A stretch of DNA of 64,000 bases from Arsenophonus sp052171895. GTDB taxonomy: Bacteria > Pseudomonadota > Gammaproteobacteria > Enterobacterales > Enterobacteriaceae. The stretch lies in contig JBQMRN010000001.1 of assembly GCA_052171895.1 (NCBI GenBank), positions 558,001 to 622,000 of the forward strand, given 5' to 3'. The stretch's first letter is position 1, and every line of letters starts with the position of its first letter. The position numbers and the translations under genes are program-made. The notes below the pieces were generated by a model, which was not told where the DNA came from, did no database searches, and saw nothing but the letters and a program-made list of their open reading frames with translations. Below are positions 40,554 through 50,780 of the stretch, piece by piece.

Positions 40554-41584
40554 ATTTATTTATATTAAGAATGATCCTTAAATTAAAGTAATTAATTTAA
40601 TTAATATTTTTGTTAATCATTACACTTAAATTATTTGAAAATTGTTGTGCTAAATTTTTTCTTAATAAAGATTAATACAATGGAATTAAATTCCATTAAT
40701 TTTTTACTAAATAAAAGTCTTACCTAATTATATTAAAAAATTTTTTTTGAGATAATTCTTAGTAATAAAAATTTATAGTTATCTTAATATAATTCTTATA
40801 GATTAATCTTTTTATGAATTATTAGTTTTAATATTTTTATTATTAATATGCAAGGATAAAATCATGAAACATACTAAATATTGTTGTGTGTAGTTTTTAT
40901 GTCATCAAATAATAGATTTTTATATTGCATTCAATATTATTTATGATAATTTATATTTATAAAATCTAAACAGTAGCTTATATATAGAAATAAAGCTTAC
41001 TTATAAATATATATATAAGTTGATAAATATCTATTAATAATAAAAATATGTAAATTTTATCTGTTGTTCATGTAGTACTCAATTAATTATCTAATTTTAT
41101 ATTATAATCTACTTTATCCTCCATCTAGATAGAATTAAATATATAATTTATAAAATTAAACTATTCTATAGTTTTTAACCTTACTAATATAAATAAAATA
41201 AAATAACATAAAGTTAATAATAATTAACTAAATAAAATGATTAGAATTAAATAAAAGTGTTGAACAAGATCTACTAACTATAATGTAAGTAAAAGCTATT
41301 TTTTATTTAAAGTAAAAGTATTTTATTAAAAAATAGCTTTTAGCTTAAAAAGCATATTTATTATCTATTTTATTGTTAAAGTATGAACAATAAAGAGATA
41401 AAAATTATTTGTTTTTTCGATAGAATTAGATTAATAAATAATCTTTATCTCTTTATTATTCTAATTCTATTAAGAAGAATAATTCTACTTTATGAAAATT
41501 ATTTATATTCTTTTAATCATCCTTATAGAATGATGATTCTATTTTTTTAAAAATTTAATTATTTATCACTGTTTATCTGAAGGA
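40554..41584. other. 1-kb extremely AT-rich, gene-free region with strong inverted repeats
   Basis: No gene or gene relic can be read. It holds several structures: a 14-bp perfect stem AAAAGCTATTTTTT/AAAAAATAGCTTTT (41291-41304 with 41328-41341); two interleaved inverted repeats (41390-41403 with 41444-41457, and 41420-41430 with 41460-41470); and a terminator-like hairpin AATCATC/GATGATT followed by CTATTTTTTT (41515-41547). It is bounded on both sides by IS256 copies. A fragment ATGAAACATACTAAATATTG (40863) resembles the start of a small lipoprotein-like gene, but runs into a stop at once. Confidence 0.55.
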
Positions 41585-43023
41585 GAGTTATATTCATTTC
41601 TGGTCTATAGGGTTTTGGATATGGTTGGTATTCCACGCTAATTAATTTCCTGGATGATTTCAATAATAGAGAGATGATATGCCATGAAAAGTCTGCCCTA
41701 AATCTAAGAGGTATCCATAAAACCAGATATTACCTGTGATCCCTTGCATGAATTCATCCATAATGCTGTCAGATAGCTGATAGCTACTGCAGTTGAGGTT
41801 GAAGCTAAAAACAATGTGGCTACAACATTCTGAAGCCCGCCTTATCAATGGCGTTCATGCTAGTCGTTCATAACGGTTATTTGCTACAGCGAACTATACA
41901 GACTGCTATAGGGGGTATTGAGATTAAAGTGCTAAGATTAATTGGAGATCGTAGCGGTAATGAAATATGCTTTAACAGTTTGTTACTACCGCCTTATCTA
42001 AAGCGTAAAAACGTTGGAAAATTGCTACCATAATGAGCTTATTACCTCTGCTAAGTATTTTCCCCGGTAATTTTTACGAAGGATCTTCCCTGTAGGCGTT
42101 TTCTTGCTGAAAACGCAGATGCTCTCTCTGTTAGAGCCATGAGTAGACTGAAATAGTAATGGCTTGAAGAGCAGAGGCAATAGAATAGTGCCTACTTAAT
42201 TTAAGCAATACGCGGTACATTTATTTTTGTGACAATGGCATATACATAGTCCTATCAGGCAAGATGATCGCCTTTTCCTAATGGTGTTAGTATTGCCATC
42301 AGTAAGGATGGACGTAAAGAGCTAGTTGCAGTCGAAGATGCTTATCAAGAGTTAGAAGGCAAGTAAGTTGGGTGAACTTCTTAATGGCCTGCGAGCGGCA
42401 TGGCTTAACCATATCTCCTAGGCTTGCTAGGGGAGACGGTGCCCTTTGTTTTTGGAATGCAATGGTAAAATATTCCTGGATACGCAATACCAACACGCTG
42501 TTAGGTACACAAAATAGGTAATGTACTGCCTTTGCACTCTTCAAAGGCATGCAATCAAAAGTTAAGGTTGAGTTCCTGAATGAGGGTCTGGCTATAGCAG
42601 AGAGCCATGATGGTGCTAATGAAGGCTTTGATGTTTTATTAGCAAGGTTTTCAGCGAAGTATCCATCCATCCCTGCAGCGATGAAGCAGCTTGAGAAAGA
42701 TCAAAAAGAACTGCTTGGATTCTATGACTTCCTCTCAGCGCGCACTGGATCAAGTAAGAACGAGGAATCCGGATTGAATCGGCTTTTTCGTAGAGAGGCT
42801 ATCAACCCGACGTGTGAAGAACTGTGGTTAAAGAAAAACAACTCTTTCAATAGAGTTGAAATTGTTACAATTTGCTCAGAAAAGCTGGAACTAGCTAAAA
42901 GGATTTGAGCTTCTTGGCCCTTGGTAGTAAACAACACAAATTTAAGGATGGAAAATAGATTCACAAAGCATCCAGACTGGAAGTGTAGCTTGATACGACA
43001 TATAGCAGATTTGCTAATAACTT
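41585..43023 (+). mobile_element. IS256-family copy 9, near full length, dead
   Basis: 1439 bp; ends GAGTTATATTCATTTCTGGT (41585) and ATTTGCTAATAACT (to 43023). The C-terminal part is the best preserved in the window: KVKVEFLNEGLAIAESHDGA, FDVLLARFSAKYPS, MKQLEKDQKELLGFYDFLSA, an open stretch of 119 codons at 42549-42908. It gives the consensus for the family but is still disconnected from the N-terminal half by stops. It truncated asnC at its right end. Confidence 0.88.
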
Positions 43024-43159
43024 TAGATATGTGTTCTAGCAGGACTTTTGGCAAAATTTTTAGCCAGTTTCAGCAGCGATGGTAGGGTTTTCCCTGCATT
43101 TCTTAGTAGTTCATAAACTATGTCATAATCCAGATTATCGATTTGATAGTTTTTAACTA
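43024..43159 (-). pseudogene. asnC: asnC relic (N-terminal helix-turn-helix part)
   Basis: On the - strand, divergent from asnA, the reading VKNYQIDNLDYDIVYELLRN then AGKTLPSLLKLAKNFAKSPA matches the first ~45 residues of AsnC (NYLIDNLDRGILEAL, AELAKQFGVSPGT in E. coli). It stops where IS256 copy 9 begins; the start codon is ATA rather than ATG. In E. coli AsnC activates asnA in response to asparagine, so asnA here has lost its divergent regulator. Confidence 0.88.
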
Positions 43160-43309
43160 TTTTAAAACACCATTTTAACAATTGTTTATTTTTAAAGGTT
43201 ATTTTTAATAAATAAATTATAATGACTTTTTTATTAAAAGTTAAATTTATTATCTATAATAATCCTTTTTTTATAAAAAGCAAATTCTACTACAGATTAT
43301 GAGGTAAAA

Positions 43310-44302
43310 ATGGAAAAATCATTCATTGAAAAACAACAACAAATTAGTTTTGTTAAGTCTTTTTTTTCGCGTTTATTAGAAAAAGAGTTAGAATTAATTA
43401 AAGTTGAAGCACCTATCTTAAGTCGTCTCGGTGATGGAATTCAAGATAACCTGTCCGGTCATGAAAAAGCAGTACAAGTCAAAGTAAAGTCAATGCCAAA
43501 TTCTGTTTTTGAAGTTGTACACTCATTGGCTAAATGGAAACGTAAAACCTTAGGTCGTTTTAATTTTAAACCTGGGCAAGGGCTTTATACCTATATGAAA
43601 TCATTGCGTCCTGATGAAGATCATCTGACACCTATTCATTCTGTATTTGTAGATCAGTGGGATTGGGAAAAAGTAATACTTAAGGATGAGCGTTCTCTTA
43701 ATTATTTAAAACAGACGGTAATTAAAATTTATCAAGCAATAAAGGAAACAGAAAAAGCTGTTAGCAGAAAATTTGATTTAGTTCCATTTTTACCTGAGCA
43801 AATTCATTTTGTTCATAGTGAAGAACTATTACAACGCTATCTCAAACTTGAGGCTAAAGGAAGAGAACGTGAAATAACTAAAGAATTAGGTGCAGTTTTT
43901 CTTATTGGTATTGGAGGAAAACTGTCACATGGCCTTGTTCACGATGTACGTGCTCCAGATTATGATGATTGGACAACATCTAACAGTGATGGTTATGCTG
44001 GTTTAAATGGTGATATTATTGTTTGGAATCCTATATTGCATGATGCCTTTGAAATTTCTTCGATGGGTATCCGTGTTGATACAGAAGCACTTACATACCA
44101 ATTAGCAATAACAGGTGATCAAGATAGAATATCTTTTGAATGGCATCAAGCATTGATAAAAGGTAAAATGCCACAAACCATAGGTGGAGGTATTGGACAA
44201 TCTCGTTTAGTGATGTTATTACTTCAGAAAAAGCACATTGGTCAAGTTCAATGTAGCGTATGGTCACCGGAAAGCCATGTAGTTATTGCAGATCTGTTGT
44301 AA
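43310..44302 (+). CDS. asnA: Aspartate--ammonia ligase (asparagine synthetase A)
   Basis: 330 residues, same length as E. coli AsnA. Makes asparagine from aspartate, ammonia and ATP; fold related to class II aminoacyl-tRNA synthetases. Conserved blocks: KQQQISFVKSFFSR, APILSRLGDGIQDNLSG (residues 35-55), VHSLAKWKR, LRPDEDHLTPIHSVFVDQWD, DVRAPDYDDW and the class II motif 3-like TIGGGIGQSRLVMLLL. ATG at 43310 after GATTATGAGGTAA. It is the only intact gene in a 10-kb stretch of IS, suggesting asparagine synthesis is under selection. Confidence 0.97.
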   Translation: MEKSFIEKQQQISFVKSFFSRLLEKELELIKVEAPILSRLGDGIQDNLSGHEKAVQVKVKSMPNSVFEVVHSLAKWKRKTLGRFNFKPGQGLYTYMKSLRPDEDHLTPIHSVFVDQWDWEKVILKDERSLNYLKQTVIKIYQAIKETEKAVSRKFDLVPFLPEQIHFVHSEELLQRYLKLEAKGREREITKELGAVFLIGIGGKLSHGLVHDVRAPDYDDWTTSNSDGYAGLNGDIIVWNPILHDAFEISSMGIRVDTEALTYQLAITGDQDRISFEWHQALIKGKMPQTIGGGIGQSRLVMLLLQKKHIGQVQCSVWSPESHVVIADLL

Positions 44303-44662
44303 TTAGTTCCAATACGCTACTAAACGATTTTTAGCCCAGTATCTAAACCAGATATAATCGAAAATATTTAGGATAGCGGATTTCCCATATTTAGATAATG
44401 TAACAGAATGAAAACATTATCGTTGAGTTTGATTTTTGTAAATTTTTATTCTTTTTATTAAATTATCAGGTAATCATCAGGTAATCATTTGGAAATAAAA
44501 TATAAAATTACAATCAGATATGAATCTTTCTAAATATTGTGTTACATTTTTTTAAACATTTATTTAAGGAAGTAGTCAAATCGGTTGACTTATTAAATAT
44601 TTAATTAAGAAATTGCATTAATTGTTCTAATGTATCATTATTTAATAAATCATAATAATAAC
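44303..44662. other. Gene-free spacer downstream of asnA
   Basis: About 360 bp of AT-rich sequence. An 11-base direct repeat CAGGTAATCAT occurs twice in tandem around 44467-44488. A loose inverted repeat AAATATTTAGGATA..TATTTAGATA near 44366-44396 might end asnA transcription. No gene remnant is identified. Confidence 0.4.
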
Positions 44663-45260
44663 TGTTTTGTCCAGGATCATTATATAGAAGAGACCCTATC
44701 GTCGCACAGTTTTATTCATAGCAGGAGATGGCTACTGATGGATATACTTTAGGGAAAGTATCATGATGATGATACTCAATCGTTAGGCAACTACAACACT
44801 TAAAATCAGAGCTACTCTTCTTCAGGCCAGCAAAGAAGACTGCGTGTCTAGTTTGGCTAAGCGTTATGGCGTATTTGAATTTACCATTGCTGAAGGACAA
44901 AAACTAGATGATGTTGATGATCATAGCCATATTCCCAATCGTTTGCCGATGAGACACTGTTGCTCGATCAGGAAGCCGAAGTTGTTTTCCTTAGAAAAAT
45001 TTTTCTCCTTTTTGACGATCTTGACGATCTGCTTGCAAAATCGTGCGCGAATTTTTGAACCTCCATTGTATCTTGATTTGCCTTTGGATTGGTGTATAGG
45101 TAAGGATACGAAGAGAGGGAGGAGATTTCGTAAAATGAGCCTCAGAGATGGGGAAAGAGCTCAGAAGTTGAAGGATAAAGCGTTTAAAGCTACGAGTCTG
45201 CTTTTATCTGCACACGTAGATATGAAATATCTACCGTAAATCCAAAACAAAATTTTAGTA
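44663..45260 (+). mobile_element. IS481-family 5' half
   Basis: Begins at TGTTTTGTCCAGGATCATTA (44663). It contains the longest open stretch of this family here (131 codons, 44844-45239), with SSLAKRYGVFEFTIAEGQKL, DDVDDHSHIPNRLP and RARIFEPPLYLDL, then KAFKATSLLLSAHVDMKYLP. It stops at about 45260, where the text switches to the interior of an IS256 copy, so a deletion fused the two. Confidence 0.8.
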
Positions 45261-47853
45261 TGTTACTTTTTTTAGTCGAAAAGGTCGATTTTAATTGGAT
45301 TTTCGTTCTTATTAACTTCAATTGTTTTGAGGAGAAGTTCTAGAATAATGTTAGCAACTTCTCCTATAATCTTTTTTCAGCTTCTTCATTGTTGCAGGAC
45401 AGTTCGGTGAAAATCCTGCCAACAAAATATCAAGGGTTTTATTACCGACATCACGGCTCCCTGCTAGCCAGAGATTCTCCTCCGGAGTTCAGCCTTAATT
45501 TTCGGTTAGATGCCTTTGGAGAGTGAAAAGCCAGCACATTAGCTGTTTTATGTACCTAACAGCGTGTTGGTGCTACCTGTTAAGGAATATCTTACCATCG
45601 CATTCTAAAAACAAAGGGCACCGTCGTCTCCCCTAGCAAGCCTAGGCGATATGGTTAACCCACGTCCTCATAGGCCATTGAGAAGTTTGACCAAGTTTGC
45701 TTCTGACTCTCGATAAGCATCTTCGCCTGCAATTAGCTCCTTAGCTGTCCATGCTCAGTAACGCCGATAATAGCCTAGCCGACAAAAACGATATCATTTT
45801 TCCTAAGATGACTGTATATGCTATTGACTAAGAAATAAACATAAACCGTACCCATTAAATCATACAGGCAGCAACATTGCCTGTATGCTCTTCAAGCCAT
45901 TGCTCTTTCAATCTGTTGATTGGTACACTCCGTAGGAGTTATGCTTATTTCTCCTGTATGGGGTTTCAGAGATGGTGGAGTATCATCCTACTGATTGATT
46001 TCTTGGATGATTTCAACAATAGAAAGATGATATTCCATCAAAAAGTCTACCTATAGGTATTTGGGGAAATAATATTACTTCTAGACCTTCTTGCTGCGAG
46101 AACATGCTGAACGCTGCCTCCTCGACTGGAGGCTCACCCAACATGCCATCATCTGTAACAATTATTTGCCACAGCGAAGCACATACAGACTGCTATTAAC
46201 GATGTTGAGATTAAAGTGATTAAGGTCAGGGATCGCAGTGGCAACGGAATATATTTCAAGAGCTCATTGCTACCGCCTTATCTAAAGCGTGCAAAAAACG
46301 ATGAAGAGTCGCTAGCATGGCTGTATCTGGTAGGTATATATATACACCACGCTGATTTTAATGAAGTTTTGATGGCGCGCTTCTTGATGAAAAGCAAATG
46401 GTCTCTCTGCAGTACCAGTACCATAAACAGATTGAAAGAGCAATGGCTTGAAGAGCATACAGGCAATGTTGCTGCCTGTATGATTTAAGGGGTACGGTTT
46501 ATGTTTATTCCTTGGCCAATAGCATATACAGTCATCTTAGGAAAAATGATATCGTTTTTTGTCTGCTAGGCTATTATCGGCGTCACTGAGCATGGACAGC
46601 TAAGGAGCTAATTGTAGGCGAAGATGATTATCAAGAGCAAGAGTTAGAAGCGAAGTTAGCTGAACTTCTTAATGGCCTGTCGAGCACATAGCTTAACTGT
46701 ATCTCCAAGCCTTACTACGGAAGACGTAGTACCTTTGGTTTTTGGAATGCAATAGCAAGATATTCCAGGACATGCAGTACCAACAGGCTGTTAGGTACAT
46801 AAAACAGCTAAAATGTGCCGACTTCACTTTCCAAAGGCATGTAACTGAAAGTTAAGGTTGAGAGCTCCGCAGAGAGATCTTGTTAGCAGAGGGACGCAAT
46901 GCTGGTAATTAAGCCTTTGATCTTTTATTGGCAAGGTTTTTCAGCGAAGTATCCCTGCAGCGATGAAGAAGCTGGAGAAAGATCGCAAAGAACTGCTAGC
47001 ATTCTACAATTTCCCTTCAGCGCACTAGGTGTCAAATGAGAACAACGAATCTGATTGAATCGGCTTTTACGACAGTGAGGCTATCGAAGCAGACGCGCAA
47101 AGAATTGTTCTTCAAAAAACAAGCCTTTCAATGGTATTTAAGGTGCTAAAGTCTGCTCAGAAAAGCTGGAGCTAGCTAAGGAGATTTAACCTGCTGTGCC
47201 ACTTACTGGTAAATAATGTTCAATTTAAGGATGGAGAACAGATGCACGAAATATCAGATCGGAGCGTAGCCTAACCGTCATACACTAGCTTTGCTAAAAC
47301 TTTACTAGCAAAGAGCCATGTGTTTTTTTACTGAGAAGCGTCCCTAGGATTTCATAAATCAGCAGGAGAAAGAAGATGCCTCGCAGTGGCACACCAGCCA
47401 TGGTAGGCAACTCTTCGATTTTTTATACGCTTTAGATAAGTGGGTAGCAACGAGCTGTTAAAGGATATTTCTTTGCCGCTGCGATCTCCATGACCTTAGG
47501 CAGTTTAATTTCAATATCCTGAATATACTAGTCTGTATAGTTCGCTGTAGCAAATAATCCATATGGACGAGGAGGGGAAAATGACCCTACTTGACAAGGT
47601 TGCATTCAGCATGTTATGCAGCATGGCTTTGAGCTTAGCGCCTAAACGGCTGTGGCTAATGGCTGCCTGATAGCATTACGGATGAGTTCATGTAATGGAT
47701 ACACTAGTAATATCTTGTTTTAAGTCTACATCTATGGTAGACCTTTCATGGCATATCATCTCTATGATGATAAAGTTTTTAATAAAATTAATAAGATGTA
47801 TATGCTAACCCAGCATCTCTGAAACCCCATTCACCAGAAATAAGCATAACTTC
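45261..47853 (-). mobile_element. IS256-family copy 10, split by a second IS256
   Basis: Two - strand parts, 45261-45927 and 47303-47853, that join in the transposase around EKAHGLS|TSTISRLKQQWLEEH. The 3' end of the element is missing (fused to IS481 on the left); the 5' end is at 47853. Dead. Confidence 0.8.
45936..47302 (+). mobile_element. IS256-family copy 11, inserted in copy 10
   Basis: + strand copy of 1367 bp with ends GAGTTATGCTTATTTCTCCT (45936) and CTAGCTTTGCTAAAACT (to 47302). Readable: IKVIKVRDRSGNGIYFKSSL, LPPYLKRAKNDEESLAWLYL and SKWSLCSTSTINRLKEQWLE, so it carries the best N-terminal half in the window (46216-46488 open). Flanking bases of the host copy are partly duplicated (TACACTCCGTAG against TACTAGCAAAG) but too decayed for a clean target duplication. 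Confidence 0.83.
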
Positions 47854-47888
47854 GGATCTGATTATGAGTATACTGAGCTGCTATTGGA

Positions 47889-47972
47889 CGCCGGATGGAG
47901 AGCAGCAGCTTGCTAGCTTGTCGAGCTCATAACCAGAAAGTCATGAGTTCAAATCCGCTATTCGGAATCACC
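47889..47972 (+). pseudogene. Decayed initiator tRNA (tRNA-fMet, CAT)
   Basis: The text GGATGGAG..CAGCTTGCTAGCTTGT, GAGCTCATAACCAGAA, AGTCAT, GTTCAAATCC follows enteric initiator tRNA (GGGGTGGAGCAG, GGTAGCTCGTCGG, GCTCATAACCCG, GGTTCAAATCC). The anticodon CAT and TTCAAAT T-loop are kept, but the three G:C pairs of the anticodon stem typical of initiators are damaged, extra bases sit in the D arm, and the T and acceptor stems no longer pair well. In E. coli the metZWV initiator cluster is next to amiC, which follows here, so position supports identity. I judge it a pseudogene. Confidence 0.75.
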
Positions 47973-48026
47973 TTTCATTATCAGATTAGTTTCCAAGCAA
48001 AACTAATATTTATCTAATTAATTCAC

Positions 48027-49292
48027 TTAACGCAAAGCCAGTTTTCTACCATTGTCAAAATAAGCTTTAATACCCCGAAAAATAGATTCTGCCATCTGCT
48101 GTTGGAATTTTGCTGTTTTTAGTTTTCGTTCTTCTTCAAGATTACTAATAAAAGCAGTTTCAACCAGAATGGACGGAATGTCTGGTGCCTTTAATACTGC
48201 AAAACTCGCTTGATCAACAATGTTCTTATGTAATTTGTTAACGTTACCCATCCGTTTAAGCACTTCTATACCAAATTTTAAGCTATCATTAATACTCGAA
48301 GTTTGAACTAAATCAAACATGGTGTGATCAAGATATTTATCACCACTTTTACTGACGCCACCAATCATATCTGCCTCATTCTGAGTTTTAGCTAAATAAC
48401 TGGCGGTATTACTAGTTGCTTCTTTGGTAGATAATGCAAATACTGAAGAACCTCTCGCTTTACGATTAGTAAAGGCATCAGCGTGAATAGAAACAAATAA
48501 ATCAGCCTGCATTTTTCGCGCTTTTGCAATTCTCACTCTTAATGGAATAAATATATCTTCATTGCGAGTCATATAAACTTTCATCTTAGGTTCACGATTA
48601 ATTAATATTTTTAATCGCCGTGCAATTTGCAATACGATATCTTTTTCCTGAGTTTTATATTTTCCTATAGCACCAGGATCTTCTCCACCGTGACCAGGAT
48701 CGATCATGATAATAATTGGCCTATCTCTCCCTGCTTTACCTAGCTTTTTTGTTTTAACAGGCAACGTATTATCTAATTTACCTTTATTGTAATCTTCTAA
48801 TAGCGCTAATAACGGATCATCATCAGTGTAAACACCTAAAGCAGGATAAAAATCAAAAACTAACCGATGTTTAAAACCAGCGACAGGCTCAATACTAAAC
48901 ATTTGTGGATCAACATAAGTTTTTATTTCAAAAACTAATCGAACTGTTTTTTTGTCAAATTGACCTACTCTGACTAATTTAAGATAAGGATCACGTGAAC
49001 TGATTTTTTTGCTAATACTCTCTAAAATACTATTTAAGTGCGTATTTTCTAAATCCACAACAATACGATCAGGTAGAGACAAAGCAAATTGATGATATTT
49101 TAAAGCAATATTTGATTCTAACGTTACTCGAGTATAACTCGAGGCAGGCCAGATACGAATAGCGACTATACTTGAAGATGAGCCTACTCCTCCTCCAAAT
49201 GGGCTAATACTTAACAGTATAGTAGCCACTGCACCCTGCAGAAGACGTCTTCGTGAAAAACCATGTTTTGAATGATCCATCAAAAAACCCAT
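48027..49292 (-). CDS. amiC: N-acetylmuramoyl-L-alanine amidase AmiC
   Basis: 421 residues. Periplasmic zinc amidase that cleaves septal peptidoglycan for daughter-cell separation, activated by NlpD (also present, 3331-4398). The N-terminus has a twin-arginine (Tat) signal SRRRLLQGAVATILL, followed by an AMIN domain (about residues 45-150) that targets the septum, and the Amidase_3 domain (about 190-415) with DPGHGGEDPGAIG, SIHADAF and ILVETAFISN providing zinc ligands and the catalytic Glu. Two start codons are possible (49292 or 49280); neither has a good ribosome site. Confidence 0.96.
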   Translation of the reverse strand: MGFLMDHSKHGFSRRRLLQGAVATILLSISPFGGGVGSSSSIVAIRIWPASSYTRVTLESNIALKYHQFALSLPDRIVVDLENTHLNSILESISKKISSRDPYLKLVRVGQFDKKTVRLVFEIKTYVDPQMFSIEPVAGFKHRLVFDFYPALGVYTDDDPLLALLEDYNKGKLDNTLPVKTKKLGKAGRDRPIIIMIDPGHGGEDPGAIGKYKTQEKDIVLQIARRLKILINREPKMKVYMTRNEDIFIPLRVRIAKARKMQADLFVSIHADAFTNRKARGSSVFALSTKEATSNTASYLAKTQNEADMIGGVSKSGDKYLDHTMFDLVQTSSINDSLKFGIEVLKRMGNVNKLHKNIVDQASFAVLKAPDIPSILVETAFISNLEEERKLKTAKFQQQMAESIFRGIKAYFDNGRKLALR

Positions 49293-49424
49293 TTAAAGCA
49301 TCAAATAATTATAAACCGTTCAATATTATAAACAATAAAAAATAACTAAAAAAACTTTAAGCAATCATTAATGAAGTGTTATTAACGGTTGTTATTTAAA
49401 AATAATTAGCTATTAATATATTCA

Positions 49425-50554
49425 GAACTATTACTAAATCTGGTGTATGGGGTCAGGCTCTGATGCTTCGTGAATCTGTTCTCCCTCCTTAAATTAGATG
49501 TTGTTTACCACCATTGTTAAAGTGTCAACTCCCCTTAACTGCTTCCAATTTTTCTAAGCAGACGGGAGCGCCTTAAATAGCATTGAAAGGGTTGTTTTTC
49601 TTGAACCACAGTTCTTTGCGCGTCAGCTTCCGTAGCCTCATTGTCGCAAAAGCCAATTTAATTAAATTTATTATTCTTATTAACGCTAAGTGCTATGATA
49701 GAAAGTCCTATAGAATACCAGGAGTTCTTCTTGATCTTTCTCCAGCTTCTTCATTGCTGAAGCATGATAGTTCGCTGAAAACCTTGGCAATAAAACATCA
49801 AAGACTTTTACCTGCTGGTCATTATCGATCGGTATCAGTAAGCATGGACGTAAAGAGCTCGTTGTGGTTGAAGATAGTTATTGAGAGTTTAAAGCGTGAA
49901 CTTGGCCTAACTTCTTTAAATGGTCCGCGAGTGCATGGCTTAACTCTATCTTCCAGGCTTGTTATGGAGACGGTGGTGGGTGTGCCTCTAATTTTTGAAT
50001 GCAATGGCAAAAATATTTCTAAACATGCAGCACCAATGCTGTTGGGTACATAAAACAGCTAATGTGCTGGCTTCATTTCCAAAAGGCATCCAATCGAAAG
50101 TTAAGGTTGAGCTGCGTGGGAGGTCTGGCTAGCAGAGAGCCGTGATGCTGCTAATAACGCCCTTGATGTTTTGTTGCCAAGGTTTTCAGCGAACTATTCT
50201 GCTTCAGGAATGAAGCAGCTAGAAAAAGATCGAGAAGAACTGCTGGTATTCTACAACTTCTCGTCAGTGGACTAGATGTCAATAATAACCAGTAATCCAA
50301 TTGAATCGGTTTTTGCGACAGTGAGTCTACGGAAGCAAACAGACGAAGAACTGTGGTTCGAGAAAAACAACCCTTTCAATGCTATTTAAGCTCCTCTTGT
50401 CTGCTAAGAAAAGCTGGAAGCAGCTAAGGAGAGTTGACACTTTAATCCTGGTGCTAAACAATGTCTAATTTAAAGATGAAAACAGACTCACAAAGCATTA
50501 GAGTGGAACGTAGGCTGAAGTGCTATACAGCAGAACTAAATTTTCTAATAACTC
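49425..50554. mobile_element. Tail-to-tail pair of IS256 3' halves
   Basis: 49425-49811 is the 3' end of an IS256 copy on the - strand (decayed end GAACTATTACTAAATCTGGT). 49812-50554 is the 3' ~740 bp of another copy on the + strand, reading LLVIIGIGISKHGRKELVVV-type text through to TCTAATAACTC. Both lack their 5' parts, and the two meet inside the transposase. The 156-codon frame at 49583-50053 runs across the junction and is not a gene. Together they mark a deletion between amiC and def, genes far apart in enterics. Confidence 0.8.
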
Positions 50555-50780
50555 TTATTTAATGTAATGAGTTTCTTTATAATTACAGCATTTTTGATAG
50601 TTTGAAAGATATGAGTGCATTTTTATACATAGCCATATTTCTATTGGATCCATATATTTTACAGACTTAATTGCTAAAAAGTGTGTTCTATTTATAACTA
50701 ATACTGTCAATCATAATGAGAAATGTTTATAATAGAGGTATTAAATAACTTTTACTTTTTGGATATAGCTTTAAATATTA

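Noticed and set aside
40554..41584. Possible replication origin or phage attachment region because of strong AT bias and inverted repeats
   Set aside because: No DnaA-box cluster, no dnaA/gidA-type neighbours, and no integrase or duplicated tRNA end; kept only as an unexplained structured region.
42549..42908. 119-codon frame with good coding character
   Set aside because: It is the C-terminal part of an IS256 transposase (FDVLLARFSAKYP, KELLGFYDF), disconnected from its N-terminus by stops.
44844..45239. 131-codon frame that could be a hypothetical protein
   Set aside because: Collinear with the N-terminal part of the IS481-type copies at 23785-24200 and 38600-39050.
49583..50053. 156-codon frame
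   Set aside because: It runs across the junction between two oppositely oriented IS256 halves, so its first half is antisense to the transposase.
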